A stretch of DNA of 64,000 nucleotides. Source: Denitratimonas sp037478135 (GTDB lineage Bacteria > Pseudomonadota > Gammaproteobacteria > Xanthomonadales > Xanthomonadaceae). The notes beneath the pieces were generated by a model that worked only from the letters and a program-made list of their open reading frames with translations, had not been told where the DNA came from and made no database searches. Each line of letters starts with the position of its first letter. The stretch's first letter is position 1. A program made the translations under genes and the position numbers. Shown here piece by piece: positions 18,434-27,409 of the stretch. Location of the stretch: assembly GCF_037478135.1 (NCBI RefSeq), contig NZ_JBBHDV010000015.1, positions 1 through 64,000 on the forward strand, written 5' to 3'.

Positions 18434-20329
18434 ATGAGTGCCTGGTCCATCGACGACGCCCGTCGCACCTATTCCATTGCCCACTGGGGCGAAGGCTATT
18501 TCGACATCGACGCCCGGGGCCGCGTGACGGTTCGGCCACACGGTGCCGACGGCCCCCAGATCGCGTTGCCCGAAGCGGTCGACGCGGCCTTGGCCGACGG
18601 CTTGAAGCTGCCGCTGCTGCTGCGCTTTTCCGATGTGCTCGGGCATCGCCTCGGGCGCTTGCAGGCCGCGTTCGCACAAGCCATGCAGGACCTGGACTAC
18701 AGCGGCGGCTACACCGCGATCTATCCGATCAAGGTCAACCAGCACCGCAGCGTGGCCGGCGAACTGGCGCGCCACGCCGGTGAAGGTTTCGGCCTGGAAG
18801 CCGGTTCCAAGCCGGAACTAATGGCCGTGCTGGCGCTCTCGCGCCCGGGCGGCACGATCATCTGCAACGGCTACAAGGACCGCGAATACATCCGCCTGGC
18901 GCTGATCGGCCGCAAGCTCGGCCTCAACACCTTCATCGTCATCGAGAAGGCCTCCGAGCTGCCGCTGGTGATCGAGGAAGCGCGCGCGCTGGGCGTCAAG
19001 CCCGGCCTCGGCGTGCGCATGCGGCTGGCCTCGCTGGGCGCCGGCAAATGGCAGAACTCCGGCGGCGACAAGGCCAAGTTCGGGCTTTCGCCGCGCCAGC
19101 TGCTGGACCTGATCGCGCAATTGCGCGACGCCGATCTGCTGGATTGCCTGCAACTGCTGCACTTCCACATGGGCAGCCAGATTTCCAATGTGCGCGACAT
19201 CGCCAACGGCATGCGCGAAGCAGTGCGCTATTTCGTCGAAGTCTCGCGCGCCGGCTGCGCGATCCGCTACATGGACGTGGGCGGCGGCCTCGGCGTGGAC
19301 TACGAAGGCACGCGCTCGCGCGGCTTCTGTTCGATCAACTACGGCCTGGCCCAGTACGCCGCCACCATTGTGCAGCCGCTGGCCGAAGCCTGCGCCGTGC
19401 ACGGCTTGCCGCCGCCGCGCGTGCTGACCGAATCCGGCCGCGCCCTGACCGCACACCACGCGGTGCTGGTGGCCAACGTCTCGGAAGTGGAGGCCGCGCC
19501 GCAAGGCTCGGTGCCGCCACCGGAAGACGACGAACCGGCCGTGATCCGCCACCTGCGCGAAGTGCACGCCGCACTCGGCGAGCGCCCGGCCAAGGAACTG
19601 TTCCACGAGGCCCAGCACTACCAGTCCGAAGGCCTGGACCTGTACGCCCTGGGCCAACTCGACCTGCGCCAGCGCGCGCGCCTGGATGATCTTTTCTACG
19701 CCATCGCGCACGGCGTGCGGGCCCGACTCTCCTACGACGAGAAAAACCATCGCGCGGTGCTGGACGAACTGGCCGAACGGCTGGTCGACAAGTATTTCGT
19801 GAACTTCTCGGTGTTCGAATCGGTGCCCGATGTCTGGGCCATCGAGCAGGTGTTCCCGATCATGCCGATCGCGCGGCTCGACCAAGCCCCGACCCGACGC
19901 GGCGTGATCGCCGACCTGACCTGTGATTCGGACGGCCGCATCGACACCTATGTCGATGATGGCGATCTGGACACGTCGATGGCGCTGCACCAGCCGCTTC
20001 CTGGCGAAAGCTATCGCCTCGGCTTCTTCATGGTTGGCGCCTACCAGGACACGCTGGGCGACATCCACAACCTGTTCGGCGACACCGACGCGGTGGACCT
20101 GCGGCTCGAGAACGGCCACTTCCGCTTCGAGCGCAGCCGCCGTGGCGATACCTCGGACGTGATGCTGGACTATGTTGGCTACCAATTGAGCGATTTGCGC
20201 GCGCGTTACGCCCACATGATCGCGGCCGCCGCGCTGCCCGCCGATGAATCCGAGCAGCTTGCCGCCGCCCTGGAAGCCGGCCTGACCGGCTACACCTACC
20301 TGGCTGATGAATCGCTGGGCAAAGCCTGA
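18434..20329 (+). CDS. speA: Biosynthetic arginine decarboxylase
   Basis: This 631-residue PLP enzyme converts arginine to agmatine, the first step of the arginine route to putrescine. The PLP-binding lysine is Lys100 in IYPIKVNQH. HFHMGSQISN and the glycine-rich DVGGGLGVDYEGT give the phosphate-binding and substrate regions of the alanine-racemase-like barrel. GLEAGSKPEL is typical of SpeA. Length matches the family (about 630-660). It is divergent from speE. Confidence 0.96.
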   Translation: MSAWSIDDARRTYSIAHWGEGYFDIDARGRVTVRPHGADGPQIALPEAVDAALADGLKLPLLLRFSDVLGHRLGRLQAAFAQAMQDLDYSGGYTAIYPIKVNQHRSVAGELARHAGEGFGLEAGSKPELMAVLALSRPGGTIICNGYKDREYIRLALIGRKLGLNTFIVIEKASELPLVIEEARALGVKPGLGVRMRLASLGAGKWQNSGGDKAKFGLSPRQLLDLIAQLRDADLLDCLQLLHFHMGSQISNVRDIANGMREAVRYFVEVSRAGCAIRYMDVGGGLGVDYEGTRSRGFCSINYGLAQYAATIVQPLAEACAVHGLPPPRVLTESGRALTAHHAVLVANVSEVEAAPQGSVPPPEDDEPAVIRHLREVHAALGERPAKELFHEAQHYQSEGLDLYALGQLDLRQRARLDDLFYAIAHGVRARLSYDEKNHRAVLDELAERLVDKYFVNFSVFESVPDVWAIEQVFPIMPIARLDQAPTRRGVIADLTCDSDGRIDTYVDDGDLDTSMALHQPLPGESYRLGFFMVGAYQDTLGDIHNLFGDTDAVDLRLENGHFRFERSRRGDTSDVMLDYVGYQLSDLRARYAHMIAAAALPADESEQLAAALEAGLTGYTYLADESLGKA

Positions 20330-20377
20330 GCGAGCATTCCCACTTCCCGCCGGAATAACCTGATTGTTGAGGCCGTG

Positions 20378-21271
20378 ATGACGACACCTGCACCTTCCCA
20401 CACGCACTCGCACCTGCGCTGCGGCTTCATTGGCCTGGGTGCGATGGGTGCGCCGATGGCCGGCCACCTGGCCGCAAAAGACCTGCTGACGGTGGTCGGC
20501 AACCGCACGCTCGCCAAGGCCGAGGCGTTGGCGGCGGCCCTGAAGGTGAAGGCGGCACCCGCACCGGCCGATTTCGCCGATTGCGATGTGGTGATGCTGT
20601 GCGTGTCGGGCGATACCGATGTGCTGGACAATGTGCGGGCGCTGGCGCCGGTGCTGAAACCGGGCGGCATCGTCGTCGATCACTCCACGGTGGCGCGCGA
20701 TACCGCGATCAGCGCCGCAGCAATACTGGCCGAACGCGGCATCGGCTTCATCGATGCGCCGGTCTCCGGCGGCGTGGAAGGTGCGCGCAACGGCAGGCTT
20801 TCGATCATGTGCGGCGGTGAGGCCGCGCTGCTGGAAACCGTGCGACCGGCACTGGAATGCTACGCCGCACGCATCTCGCTGATGGGTGTCACCGGCGCCG
20901 GACAGGCCACCAAGGCGGTCAATCAGGTGATGGTGGCCGGCATCAACGAAGCGGTCTGCGAAGCGCTGGCACTGGGCGCGAAACTCGGACTGGATGCCGA
21001 CACGTTGCTGCCGACGCTGGGCTCGGGCGCGGCCGCGAACTGGTTTCTGGACAAACGCGGCGCAACGATGCTGCGTGGCGAGTTCGTCCCCGGCTTCAAG
21101 TGCGCGCACATGCTCAAGGACCTGCACATCGCCAGCGCCACGGCGACGTCCGCCGGGGTCGCGCACCCCGCCACAATGCAGGCACTGGCCGACTACAACA
21201 CCCTGGTCGAAGAAGGTTTCGGCGATGCCGACACTTCGGCGCTGATCGCGTTGAAGCTGTCCGGCGACTGA
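20378..21271 (+). CDS. NAD(P)-dependent beta-hydroxyacid dehydrogenase
   Basis: The product is 297 residues with an N-terminal Rossmann fold (CGFIGLGAMGAPMAGHL), the substrate-binding DAPVSGGVEGARNG and the catalytic lysine region GAGQATKAVNQVMVAG. It belongs to the 3-hydroxyisobutyrate dehydrogenase / tartronate semialdehyde reductase / glyoxylate reductase family. GTG at 20375 precedes the chosen ATG at 20378. Being close to the branched-chain catabolic cluster it could be a 3-hydroxyisobutyrate dehydrogenase (mmsB), but the valine-pathway partners are absent, so substrate remains open. Confidence 0.85.
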   Translation: MTTPAPSHTHSHLRCGFIGLGAMGAPMAGHLAAKDLLTVVGNRTLAKAEALAAALKVKAAPAPADFADCDVVMLCVSGDTDVLDNVRALAPVLKPGGIVVDHSTVARDTAISAAAILAERGIGFIDAPVSGGVEGARNGRLSIMCGGEAALLETVRPALECYAARISLMGVTGAGQATKAVNQVMVAGINEAVCEALALGAKLGLDADTLLPTLGSGAAANWFLDKRGATMLRGEFVPGFKCAHMLKDLHIASATATSAGVAHPATMQALADYNTLVEEGFGDADTSALIALKLSGD

Positions 21272-21452
21272 TCCGCACCCGGTCCGCATGCGGCGTTGCA
21301 GCACTGCCGCCGATGGTTTTTGTGCCTGTCCCTTTGCGGTATAAAGGCGGCGCAGGGGCCACCGTCTGATCGCGTACACGCAGCATCCGGAGCGCCCGCT
21401 GCACGGGCCGCCCGATACATGCAGCGCGCTGGACGCACCGGGGAAATCACTG

Positions 21453-22814
21453 ATGAACGCGCATTCCATCGGCTCCTGCCTGCTCGCTGCCTGCCTGTTT
21501 GCCGCCCTGCTCTGGCCCGCCGATACACCCGCCTCGGCGCTGGACGACGTGCAGTTCCAGGACGTGGTCACCGGCGTGCCCGGCGTGCTCGCCATCCGCC
21601 ATGCAGGCGATGGCAGCGGCCGCCTGTTCCTGGCCACGCAAGGCGGCCAGATCCGGGTGGTGGACTCCGACGGCAACCTCTTGGCCACGCCCTTTCTCAA
21701 TATCGGATCAGGCGGTACCGCGCCGCCGTTGAACTTCAGCAATAGCGGCGAACGTGGCCTGCTGGGGCTGGCCTTTCATCCGCAGTACCTCGACAACGGC
21801 CAGTTCTATATCAATTACACCGACAGCAGTGGCGACACCGTGGTGGCCCGTTATCAGGTTTCGGGCACAGACCCGAACCAGGCCAACGCATCCAGCGGCC
21901 AGGTCATTCTGCGGGTATACCAGCCGTTCGCGAACCACAACGGCGGCGATATCCACTTCGGCCCGGACGGTTATCTGTATGTCGGCATGGGCGATGGCGG
22001 CAACAGCAATGACCCGTGCAATGCCGGGCAGTCGTTGACACCGGCCGGGATCAGTGGCTGCTCGGCGGACGACATATTCACCGGACCGGCGCCCACCGGA
22101 GTGCCGCGCGGCAATGCCAGCTCCCCTGCCTTGTTGGGCAAGATGCTGCGTATCGACGTGGACAGCACCGACACACCGGACGGGGCCGACCTGTGCGGCG
22201 CCGATCCTGCGCTGCGCCGTTATGGCATCCCGCCCGACAACCCGTTCGCCGGTGATGCCGGGAGCAGCGCCAGTGCCTGCGACGAGATCTACCACTACGG
22301 CCTGCGCAATCCGTGGCGCTTCAGCTTTGATCGCCAGACGCATGACCTGATCATCGGCGATGTGGGCCAAAGCACCTGGGAAGAAATGAATCTGGTGTCC
22401 GGCGCCGCCAGCGGCCTGAATTTCGGTTGGAAAGTTTGCGAGGGATTCAACCTGCGCGGCAGTTCCTCGAACGTCTGCACGCTGCCCGGCCGCACCGACC
22501 CCATCGTCGTCTATCCGCGCAGCGTCGGCATTTCGATCACCGGCGGCTACCGTTATCGCGGCCCGTACACCGGCCTGCACGGGGTGTTGTTCTTCGGTGA
22601 CTACGGCATGGGCGGCAAGGTGTTCGCCGCAACCGAAAGCGATGGAACCTGGTCGATCGCGAAGACCTGGACCAGCATGGGCACCATCACCAGCTTCGGC
22701 GAGGACGAAGCCGGGCACCTGTACGTCAATCACATGGGCAGCGGCATCGTGCGCCGTATCGTCGGCCCGATGGCGCAGGAATCGATCTTCGCCGACGGTT
22801 TCGAAAGTCCGTGA
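21453..22814 (+). CDS. Exported PQQ-dependent sugar dehydrogenase (glucose/sorbosone type)
   Basis: The 453-residue secreted protein has a signal peptide to about residue 29 and a six-bladed propeller of the soluble glucose/sorbosone dehydrogenase family: GERGLLGLAFHP, FANHNGGDIHFGPDGYLYVGMGDGG (split across residues about 157-182), YGLRNPWRFSF and GDVGQ. The His in NHNGGD and the Arg in LRNPWR are the expected catalytic and PQQ-contact positions. It ends in ESIFADGFESP, a C-terminal tag-like motif seen on exported proteins in Xanthomonadales relatives. The sugar substrate is unknown. No PQQ synthesis genes are in the window. Confidence 0.85.
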   Translation: MNAHSIGSCLLAACLFAALLWPADTPASALDDVQFQDVVTGVPGVLAIRHAGDGSGRLFLATQGGQIRVVDSDGNLLATPFLNIGSGGTAPPLNFSNSGERGLLGLAFHPQYLDNGQFYINYTDSSGDTVVARYQVSGTDPNQANASSGQVILRVYQPFANHNGGDIHFGPDGYLYVGMGDGGNSNDPCNAGQSLTPAGISGCSADDIFTGPAPTGVPRGNASSPALLGKMLRIDVDSTDTPDGADLCGADPALRRYGIPPDNPFAGDAGSSASACDEIYHYGLRNPWRFSFDRQTHDLIIGDVGQSTWEEMNLVSGAASGLNFGWKVCEGFNLRGSSSNVCTLPGRTDPIVVYPRSVGISITGGYRYRGPYTGLHGVLFFGDYGMGGKVFAATESDGTWSIAKTWTSMGTITSFGEDEAGHLYVNHMGSGIVRRIVGPMAQESIFADGFESP

Positions 22815-22869
22815 TGTCCGGGTCCGGCGTGCAGCGAGCACCACTGTGCGCTGGACCTGATCCTGACCG

Positions 22870-23787
22870 TCAGTGCGCGCGGCCGAAGCGCCGTTCGTTC
22901 GGGATGCGCGCCAGCTTGCTGGCCGGTTCGCGCGAAAGTTCGGCATTGATCCAGCGCGCGGTGTCGCACAGCGCGTCCAGATCCACGCCGGTGCGCAGGC
23001 CCAGCCCTTCGAGTTGCCAGACCAGATCCTCGCTCGCCAGATTGCCGCTGGCACCCTGCGCGTAAGGGCAACCACCCAATCCGGCGACGGCAGCGTCAAC
23101 CACGCGCACGCCGGCTTCCAGACAGGCGAAGACATTGGCCAGCGCCTGGCCATAGGTATCGTGGAAGTGCACCGCAAGGCGCTCCATCGGCACTTCGCTG
23201 GCGCAGGCTTGCAGCATCTCGCGGGCCTGTTTCGCGGTGCCGACGCCGATGGTGTCGCCGAGCGATATCTCGGCGCAGCCCATCTCGTGCAGCGCGGCAG
23301 TCACGCGCACCACGTCGGCCAGCGGCACCGCACCTTGGTACGGACAGCCGAGCACGGTGGAGACATAGCCACGCACCCACAGGCCGGCCTCGCGCGCGCG
23401 CGCCACGACCGGGGTCAGGCGTTGCAGCGAGCCGTCCACGTCGATGTTGGTGTTCTTCAGATTGAACGCGTCCGAGGCGGCGGTGAACACGGCGATCCCG
23501 CGCACACCTGATGCCAGCGCGCGCTCAAGCCCTTTTTCGTTGGGCACCAGCACCGGATGCATCACGCCTTCACGCGGGGTGATGCCGGCCAGTACCTCGG
23601 CCGCATCGGCCATCTGCGGAATCCATTTCGGGCTGACGAAGCTGGTGGCTTCCACCACCAGAAAACCGCAGGCCGAAAGCCGGTCGATCAGCGCGATCTT
23701 GGTCGCGGTGGGCACCTGTGCGGATTCGTTCTGCAGGCCATCGCGCGGGCCGACTTCAACGATGCGGATCTGATCGTTGCTGCTCAT
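22870..23787 (-). CDS. liuE: Hydroxymethylglutaryl-CoA lyase
   Basis: The enzyme cleaves HMG-CoA to acetyl-CoA and acetoacetate, the last step of leucine and isovalerate breakdown. The 305-residue TIM-barrel protein carries VGPRDGLQNE with the catalytic Arg and Asp, the metal-binding HFHDTYGQALAN, and the active-site cysteine loop GLGGCPYAQGASGN. Its ATG overlaps the liuD stop by 4 bases, so it is translationally coupled. It is the terminal gene of the minus-strand liu run. Confidence 0.95.
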   Translation of the reverse strand: MSSNDQIRIVEVGPRDGLQNESAQVPTATKIALIDRLSACGFLVVEATSFVSPKWIPQMADAAEVLAGITPREGVMHPVLVPNEKGLERALASGVRGIAVFTAASDAFNLKNTNIDVDGSLQRLTPVVARAREAGLWVRGYVSTVLGCPYQGAVPLADVVRVTAALHEMGCAEISLGDTIGVGTAKQAREMLQACASEVPMERLAVHFHDTYGQALANVFACLEAGVRVVDAAVAGLGGCPYAQGASGNLASEDLVWQLEGLGLRTGVDLDALCDTARWINAELSREPASKLARIPNERRFGRAH

Positions 23788-25784
23788 GCCTCGTCCTCCG
23801 TCGCCGTGAAATCCACCAGCGCGGCGCCGTCGGCCACCTGGTCGCCGACCGCGACGCGGTAGCCCTTCAGTTCGCCATCGCGGTGCGCGGTGACGGTGTG
23901 TTCCATCTTCATCGCCTCCATCACCAGCAGCGGCGTGCCAGCCTGCACTTTCCCGGGTTCGGCCAGCAGCGCGACGATGCGGCCGGGCATCGGTGCGGAA
24001 AGATCACCGCCGTGCGCGCCGTGGCTTTCGGCCTGCGCGATGGGATCGTCGAAACGCAGCACACGCGGTGCGCCGCCATCGAACAGATGCAGCGCACCCT
24101 CGTGCGCCAGCGCGGCGGCGCTGACGGCGGCACCATCGAGCCGTGCGTGCAGCAGATGCCCGTCGCGCGTGCCGCTGGTGGAGAAATATTCACCATCCAC
24201 ATCGATGCGCCAGTTATCGGCCACCCACTGCGCCTGCGCGATGCGGACGGTGTCACCTTCGTGCCAGCGCAGTTGCCGCGTGGCAGAGCCGGACAGGCGC
24301 CAGCCATTGGTCGCGGCCCACGGCGAATATGGATCGGCAGCGTCGCGCGCGGCACTTTCATCCAGCAACGCGGCCAGCGTCGCCAGCGCGATCTGGCGGG
24401 GCGAAGCCGGCGTGGATGGCGGGAACAATGCATCGTGTTCGCGCTCGATCAGGCCGGTATCCAGATCGGCGCGCGCGAAAGCCGAATCGACCCCAATCAG
24501 GCGCTGTAGAAAGCCGGCATTGCTGGCGACACCGGCCACGCGTGTGGTCGCCAGCGCCTGGCGCATCCTTGCCAGCGCCGTGTCGCGGTCCGGGCCATGC
24601 ACGATCAGTTTGGCGATCATCGGGTCGTAGAACGGCGACACCATATCGCCCGTCTCGATACCGCTGTCCACGCGGACGCCCTCGCCCTGCGGCGGATCGA
24701 ACAGCGCCAGCGTTCCGGTCGAAGGCAGGAATCCGCGATCAGCGTCCTCGGCATACAGGCGCGCTTCGATCGCGTGGCCGCGCAGCGGAATCTCCTGCTG
24801 CGCCAACGGTAGCGGCTCACCGGCGGCGACGCGCAATTGCCATTCGACCAGATCCAGCCCGGTGATCATTTCGGTGACCGGATGCTCGACCTGGAGCCGG
24901 GTGTTCATTTCCATGAAATAGAACGCACCATCCGGCGCGGCGATGAATTCCACGGTGCCGGCACCGACATACCCCACCGCGCGCGCGGCCTCGACCGCCG
25001 CTGCACCCATCGCGGTGCGGCGTTCAAGCGTCATACCCGGTGCCGGCGCTTCTTCCAGCACCTTCTGATGGCGGCGCTGCACCGAGCAGTCGCGCTCGTG
25101 CAGATGCACGAGCTTGCCGTGGGCATCGCCGAACACCTGGACCTCGATATGGCGCGGGCGCAGCACGTACTTTTCCACCAGCACATGCTCGTTGTTGAAG
25201 CTGGATGCGGCCTCGCGCCGGCAGGACACCAGCGCGGCGGGGAAATCTTCGCTGCGATCCACCCGCCGCATGCCCTTGCCGCCACCACCGGCGCTGGCCT
25301 TGATCAGCACCGGATAGCCGATCGCATCGGCCTGCGCGTGCAGGAAATCCGCATCCTGGTTGTCGCCGTGGTAACCCGGCGTCAGCGGCACGCCGGCCTG
25401 CTCCATCAGCGCCTTGGCCGCGCTCTTGCTGCCCATCGCCTCGATCGCGGCCACCGGCGGGCCAATGAAGACGATGCCGGCGTCGGCGCAGGCACGCGCG
25501 AAATCGGCGTTTTCCGAAAGGAAACCGTAGCCCGGATGGATCGCCTGCGCGCCGCTGCGCTTGGCCGCATCGATGATCTTCCCGCTATCCAGATAGCTCT
25601 CGCGCGCCGGCGCCGGGCCGATAGGCAGCGCGACATCGGCCAGCCGCACATGCCGCGCGTTCGCATCGGCATCCGAATACACCGCCACGCTGCGGATGCC
25701 CAGCCGGCGGCAGGTCGCAATCACGCGGCACGCGATCTCGCCGCGGTTGGCGATCAGAAGGGTGTCGAAGGGGCGAATGTTCAT
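23784..25784 (-). CDS. liuD: 3-methylcrotonyl-CoA carboxylase, biotin-carboxylase/carrier subunit
   Basis: The product is 666 residues. Residues 1-445 are a biotin carboxylase with ATP-grasp motifs (KASAGGGGKGMRRV, CSVQRRHQKVLEEAP, MEMNTRLQVEHPVTE). The C terminus is a biotinyl carrier domain with the acceptor lysine Lys626 in MEAMKMEH. It carboxylates biotin for LiuB to convert 3-methylcrotonyl-CoA to 3-methylglutaconyl-CoA. The start at 25784 gives MNIRPFDTLLIANRGEI; a start 10 codons upstream is possible. The usual liuC-liuD junction is interrupted by the antisense VapBC-like pair. Confidence 0.93.
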   Translation of the reverse strand: MNIRPFDTLLIANRGEIACRVIATCRRLGIRSVAVYSDADANARHVRLADVALPIGPAPARESYLDSGKIIDAAKRSGAQAIHPGYGFLSENADFARACADAGIVFIGPPVAAIEAMGSKSAAKALMEQAGVPLTPGYHGDNQDADFLHAQADAIGYPVLIKASAGGGGKGMRRVDRSEDFPAALVSCRREAASSFNNEHVLVEKYVLRPRHIEVQVFGDAHGKLVHLHERDCSVQRRHQKVLEEAPAPGMTLERRTAMGAAAVEAARAVGYVGAGTVEFIAAPDGAFYFMEMNTRLQVEHPVTEMITGLDLVEWQLRVAAGEPLPLAQQEIPLRGHAIEARLYAEDADRGFLPSTGTLALFDPPQGEGVRVDSGIETGDMVSPFYDPMIAKLIVHGPDRDTALARMRQALATTRVAGVASNAGFLQRLIGVDSAFARADLDTGLIEREHDALFPPSTPASPRQIALATLAALLDESAARDAADPYSPWAATNGWRLSGSATRQLRWHEGDTVRIAQAQWVADNWRIDVDGEYFSTSGTRDGHLLHARLDGAAVSAAALAHEGALHLFDGGAPRVLRFDDPIAQAESHGAHGGDLSAPMPGRIVALLAEPGKVQAGTPLLVMEAMKMEHTVTAHRDGELKGYRVAVGDQVADGAALVDFTATEDEA

Positions 25785-25907
25785 CAGGCGGTTCCGGTCA
25801 CACGCGACTGGCACATGGCTGAATACGGCAAGTACGCCGCACTTTCATCGGGTATAGAAAAGTCGTACCGTGCACGCACGGGTTTTACTTTTCGGTGAAG
25901 GTTTGAC

Positions 25908-26162
25908 ATGAGCATCCTGACAGCGTCCGCCAAGGGCCAGGTCACGATTCCCGTCGCGATCCGGCGCAAACTCGGCATCGAGCCGGGCACGCCCGTGCGT
26001 TTTGTCGAGCGCGACGGGGTGGTGGTGCTGGAGAAGGTGGAAACGGATATCTCGTCGCTGTTCGGCATCCTGAAAGCGACACATCCGATGAGCCTTGAGG
26101 ATATGGACAAGGCCATCGGCGAGGCCGTTGCCGAGCGCTTCGAGCGCGCCACCCGCCGCTGA
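25908..26162 (+). CDS. AbrB/MazE-type antitoxin of a VapBC-like pair
   Basis: The 84-residue protein begins with a SpoVT/AbrB swapped-hairpin DNA-binding domain (ASAKGQVTIPVAIRRKLGIE, PGTPVRFVERDG). Its C-terminal tail is the expected toxin-wrapping region. The stop codon overlaps the toxin ATG as TGATG, showing translational coupling. GAAGGT lies upstream of the ATG. Such antitoxins usually bind their own promoter; TATAGA near 25853 is a possible -10. The pair lies antisense inside the liu cluster. Confidence 0.88.
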   Translation: MSILTASAKGQVTIPVAIRRKLGIEPGTPVRFVERDGVVVLEKVETDISSLFGILKATHPMSLEDMDKAIGEAVAERFERATRR

Positions 26163-26563
26163 TGCTTGCAGTTGATACCAATGTGCTGATCCGGGCGCTG
26201 GTGGACGATCCCGGAGCGCCGGACCAGTGCCGGACTGCACGACGGCTGCTGGCAAGGGAAGGCCGGGTCCATGTCACGCAGCTTGTCCAGGCGGAACTGG
26301 TCTGGGTGTTGCTGCATTCCATGCGTCACCCGCGCGAGGCCGTGATCGGCGCGCTTGCGCAACTGGAAGCACACCCCGCCGTCCAGCTCCAGTCGCCGGA
26401 TGCCTTCAGCGCAGCGCTTGCCGCGATGAAAAAGGGATTCGATTTTGCCGATGCCCTGATCGCCGCTGAAGCGGCACGCATGGATCTGCGTCTGGTGACC
26501 TTCGACCGCAAGTTCGCACGCCATCCCGGCGTCCTGCTGCTGTCGGCGCAGCTTGCCGACTGA
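26162..26563 (+). CDS. PIN-domain toxin (VapC family)
   Basis: This 133-residue PIN-domain ribonuclease has the four conserved acidic positions: Asp5 in DTNVLIR, Glu in QAELVWVL, Asp in FADALIA and Asp in FDRKF. VapC toxins cut specific structured RNAs such as tRNA when the antitoxin is degraded; the target here is unknown. It overlaps the antitoxin by one base. The stop is 57 bases from the convergent end of liuC. Confidence 0.9.
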   Translation: MLAVDTNVLIRALVDDPGAPDQCRTARRLLAREGRVHVTQLVQAELVWVLLHSMRHPREAVIGALAQLEAHPAVQLQSPDAFSAALAAMKKGFDFADALIAAEAARMDLRLVTFDRKFARHPGVLLLSAQLAD

Positions 26564-26619
26564 CGCCGGGAACGGCGAACAGTGCGTCACAGATCTGCGG
26601 CTCGCGGGCAGAAAGAACA

Positions 26620-27405
26620 TCAACCCGCCACCCAAGCCGCACCCCGCTTTTCCAGAAACGCCGTCAAGCCTTCACGCGCCTCATCCGTGGCGCGGATGCG
26701 GGCGATGGCATCGGCGGTGGAAGCGACCAGCGCATCGTCGAGCGGGCGATCCGCGACTTCGGCGATGAAGCGTTTGGCGGCGTTCTGCGCCTGCGGTCCG
26801 CCGGCGCGCAGCGCGGTGGCGATCTCGTCGATCTTCGCATCCAGTGCCGCGGCGCCGACGACTTCATGCACCAGCCCGATCTGCAGCGCACGCGTGGCGT
26901 CGATGCGTTCAGCGGTCTGAAAATAACGCTGCGCCTGGCGCGCACCAATGGCACGCAGCACGTACGGACCGATGGTGGCCGGTATCAGGCCGAACTTCAC
27001 TTCGGAGGTGGCGAACACCGCCGTCTCGGAGGCCACCGCGATGTCGCAAGCGCAGACCAGCCCCATGCCGCCCCCGAGGGCGGCGCCGTGGACACGCGCG
27101 ATCGTGGGTTTGGGGAACTCGGCGAGCGTGCGCAGCATCGTGGCCAGGCCCATCGCGTCGGCCAGGTTCTGCTCGTAACCGTAACCGGCGGCACGGCGCA
27201 TCCAGTCCAGATCGCCGCCGGCGGAAAAACTCTTGCCGCGGCCAGCCAGCACCACGACGCGCACCGCCTCGTGCGCGCCCAGTGCGCGCAGGCCATCAGT
27301 GATCGCGGCGATCAGGTGTTCGTCAAAGGCGTTGTGCTTGTCGGGCCGATTCAGCCACAGCGTGGCAACCACGCCGTTGCGTTCGATTTCGATCAGTCCA
27401 CTCAT
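26620..27405 (-). CDS. liuC: Enoyl-CoA hydratase, probable methylglutaconyl-CoA hydratase
   Basis: The crotonase-family enzyme has 261 residues. The oxyanion hole is formed by SAGGDLDWM and HGAALGGGMGL, and the acidic region FATSEVKFGLIPATIGPY follows. Its place between liuB and liuD points to hydration of 3-methylglutaconyl-CoA to HMG-CoA. The start at 27405 lies 4 bases after the liuB stop, indicating one transcript. The frame that extends upstream to 27639 runs inside liuB and is not used. Confidence 0.9.
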   Translation of the reverse strand: MSGLIEIERNGVVATLWLNRPDKHNAFDEHLIAAITDGLRALGAHEAVRVVVLAGRGKSFSAGGDLDWMRRAAGYGYEQNLADAMGLATMLRTLAEFPKPTIARVHGAALGGGMGLVCACDIAVASETAVFATSEVKFGLIPATIGPYVLRAIGARQAQRYFQTAERIDATRALQIGLVHEVVGAAALDAKIDEIATALRAGGPQAQNAAKRFIAEVADRPLDDALVASTADAIARIRATDEAREGLTAFLEKRGAAWVAG

Positions 27406-27409
27406 CGCA

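Noticed and set aside
18818..21742. A 974-codon open frame antisense to speA and the next gene
   Set aside because: It spans two well-supported genes on the other strand and has the His/Gln/Arg-rich composition of a shadow frame.
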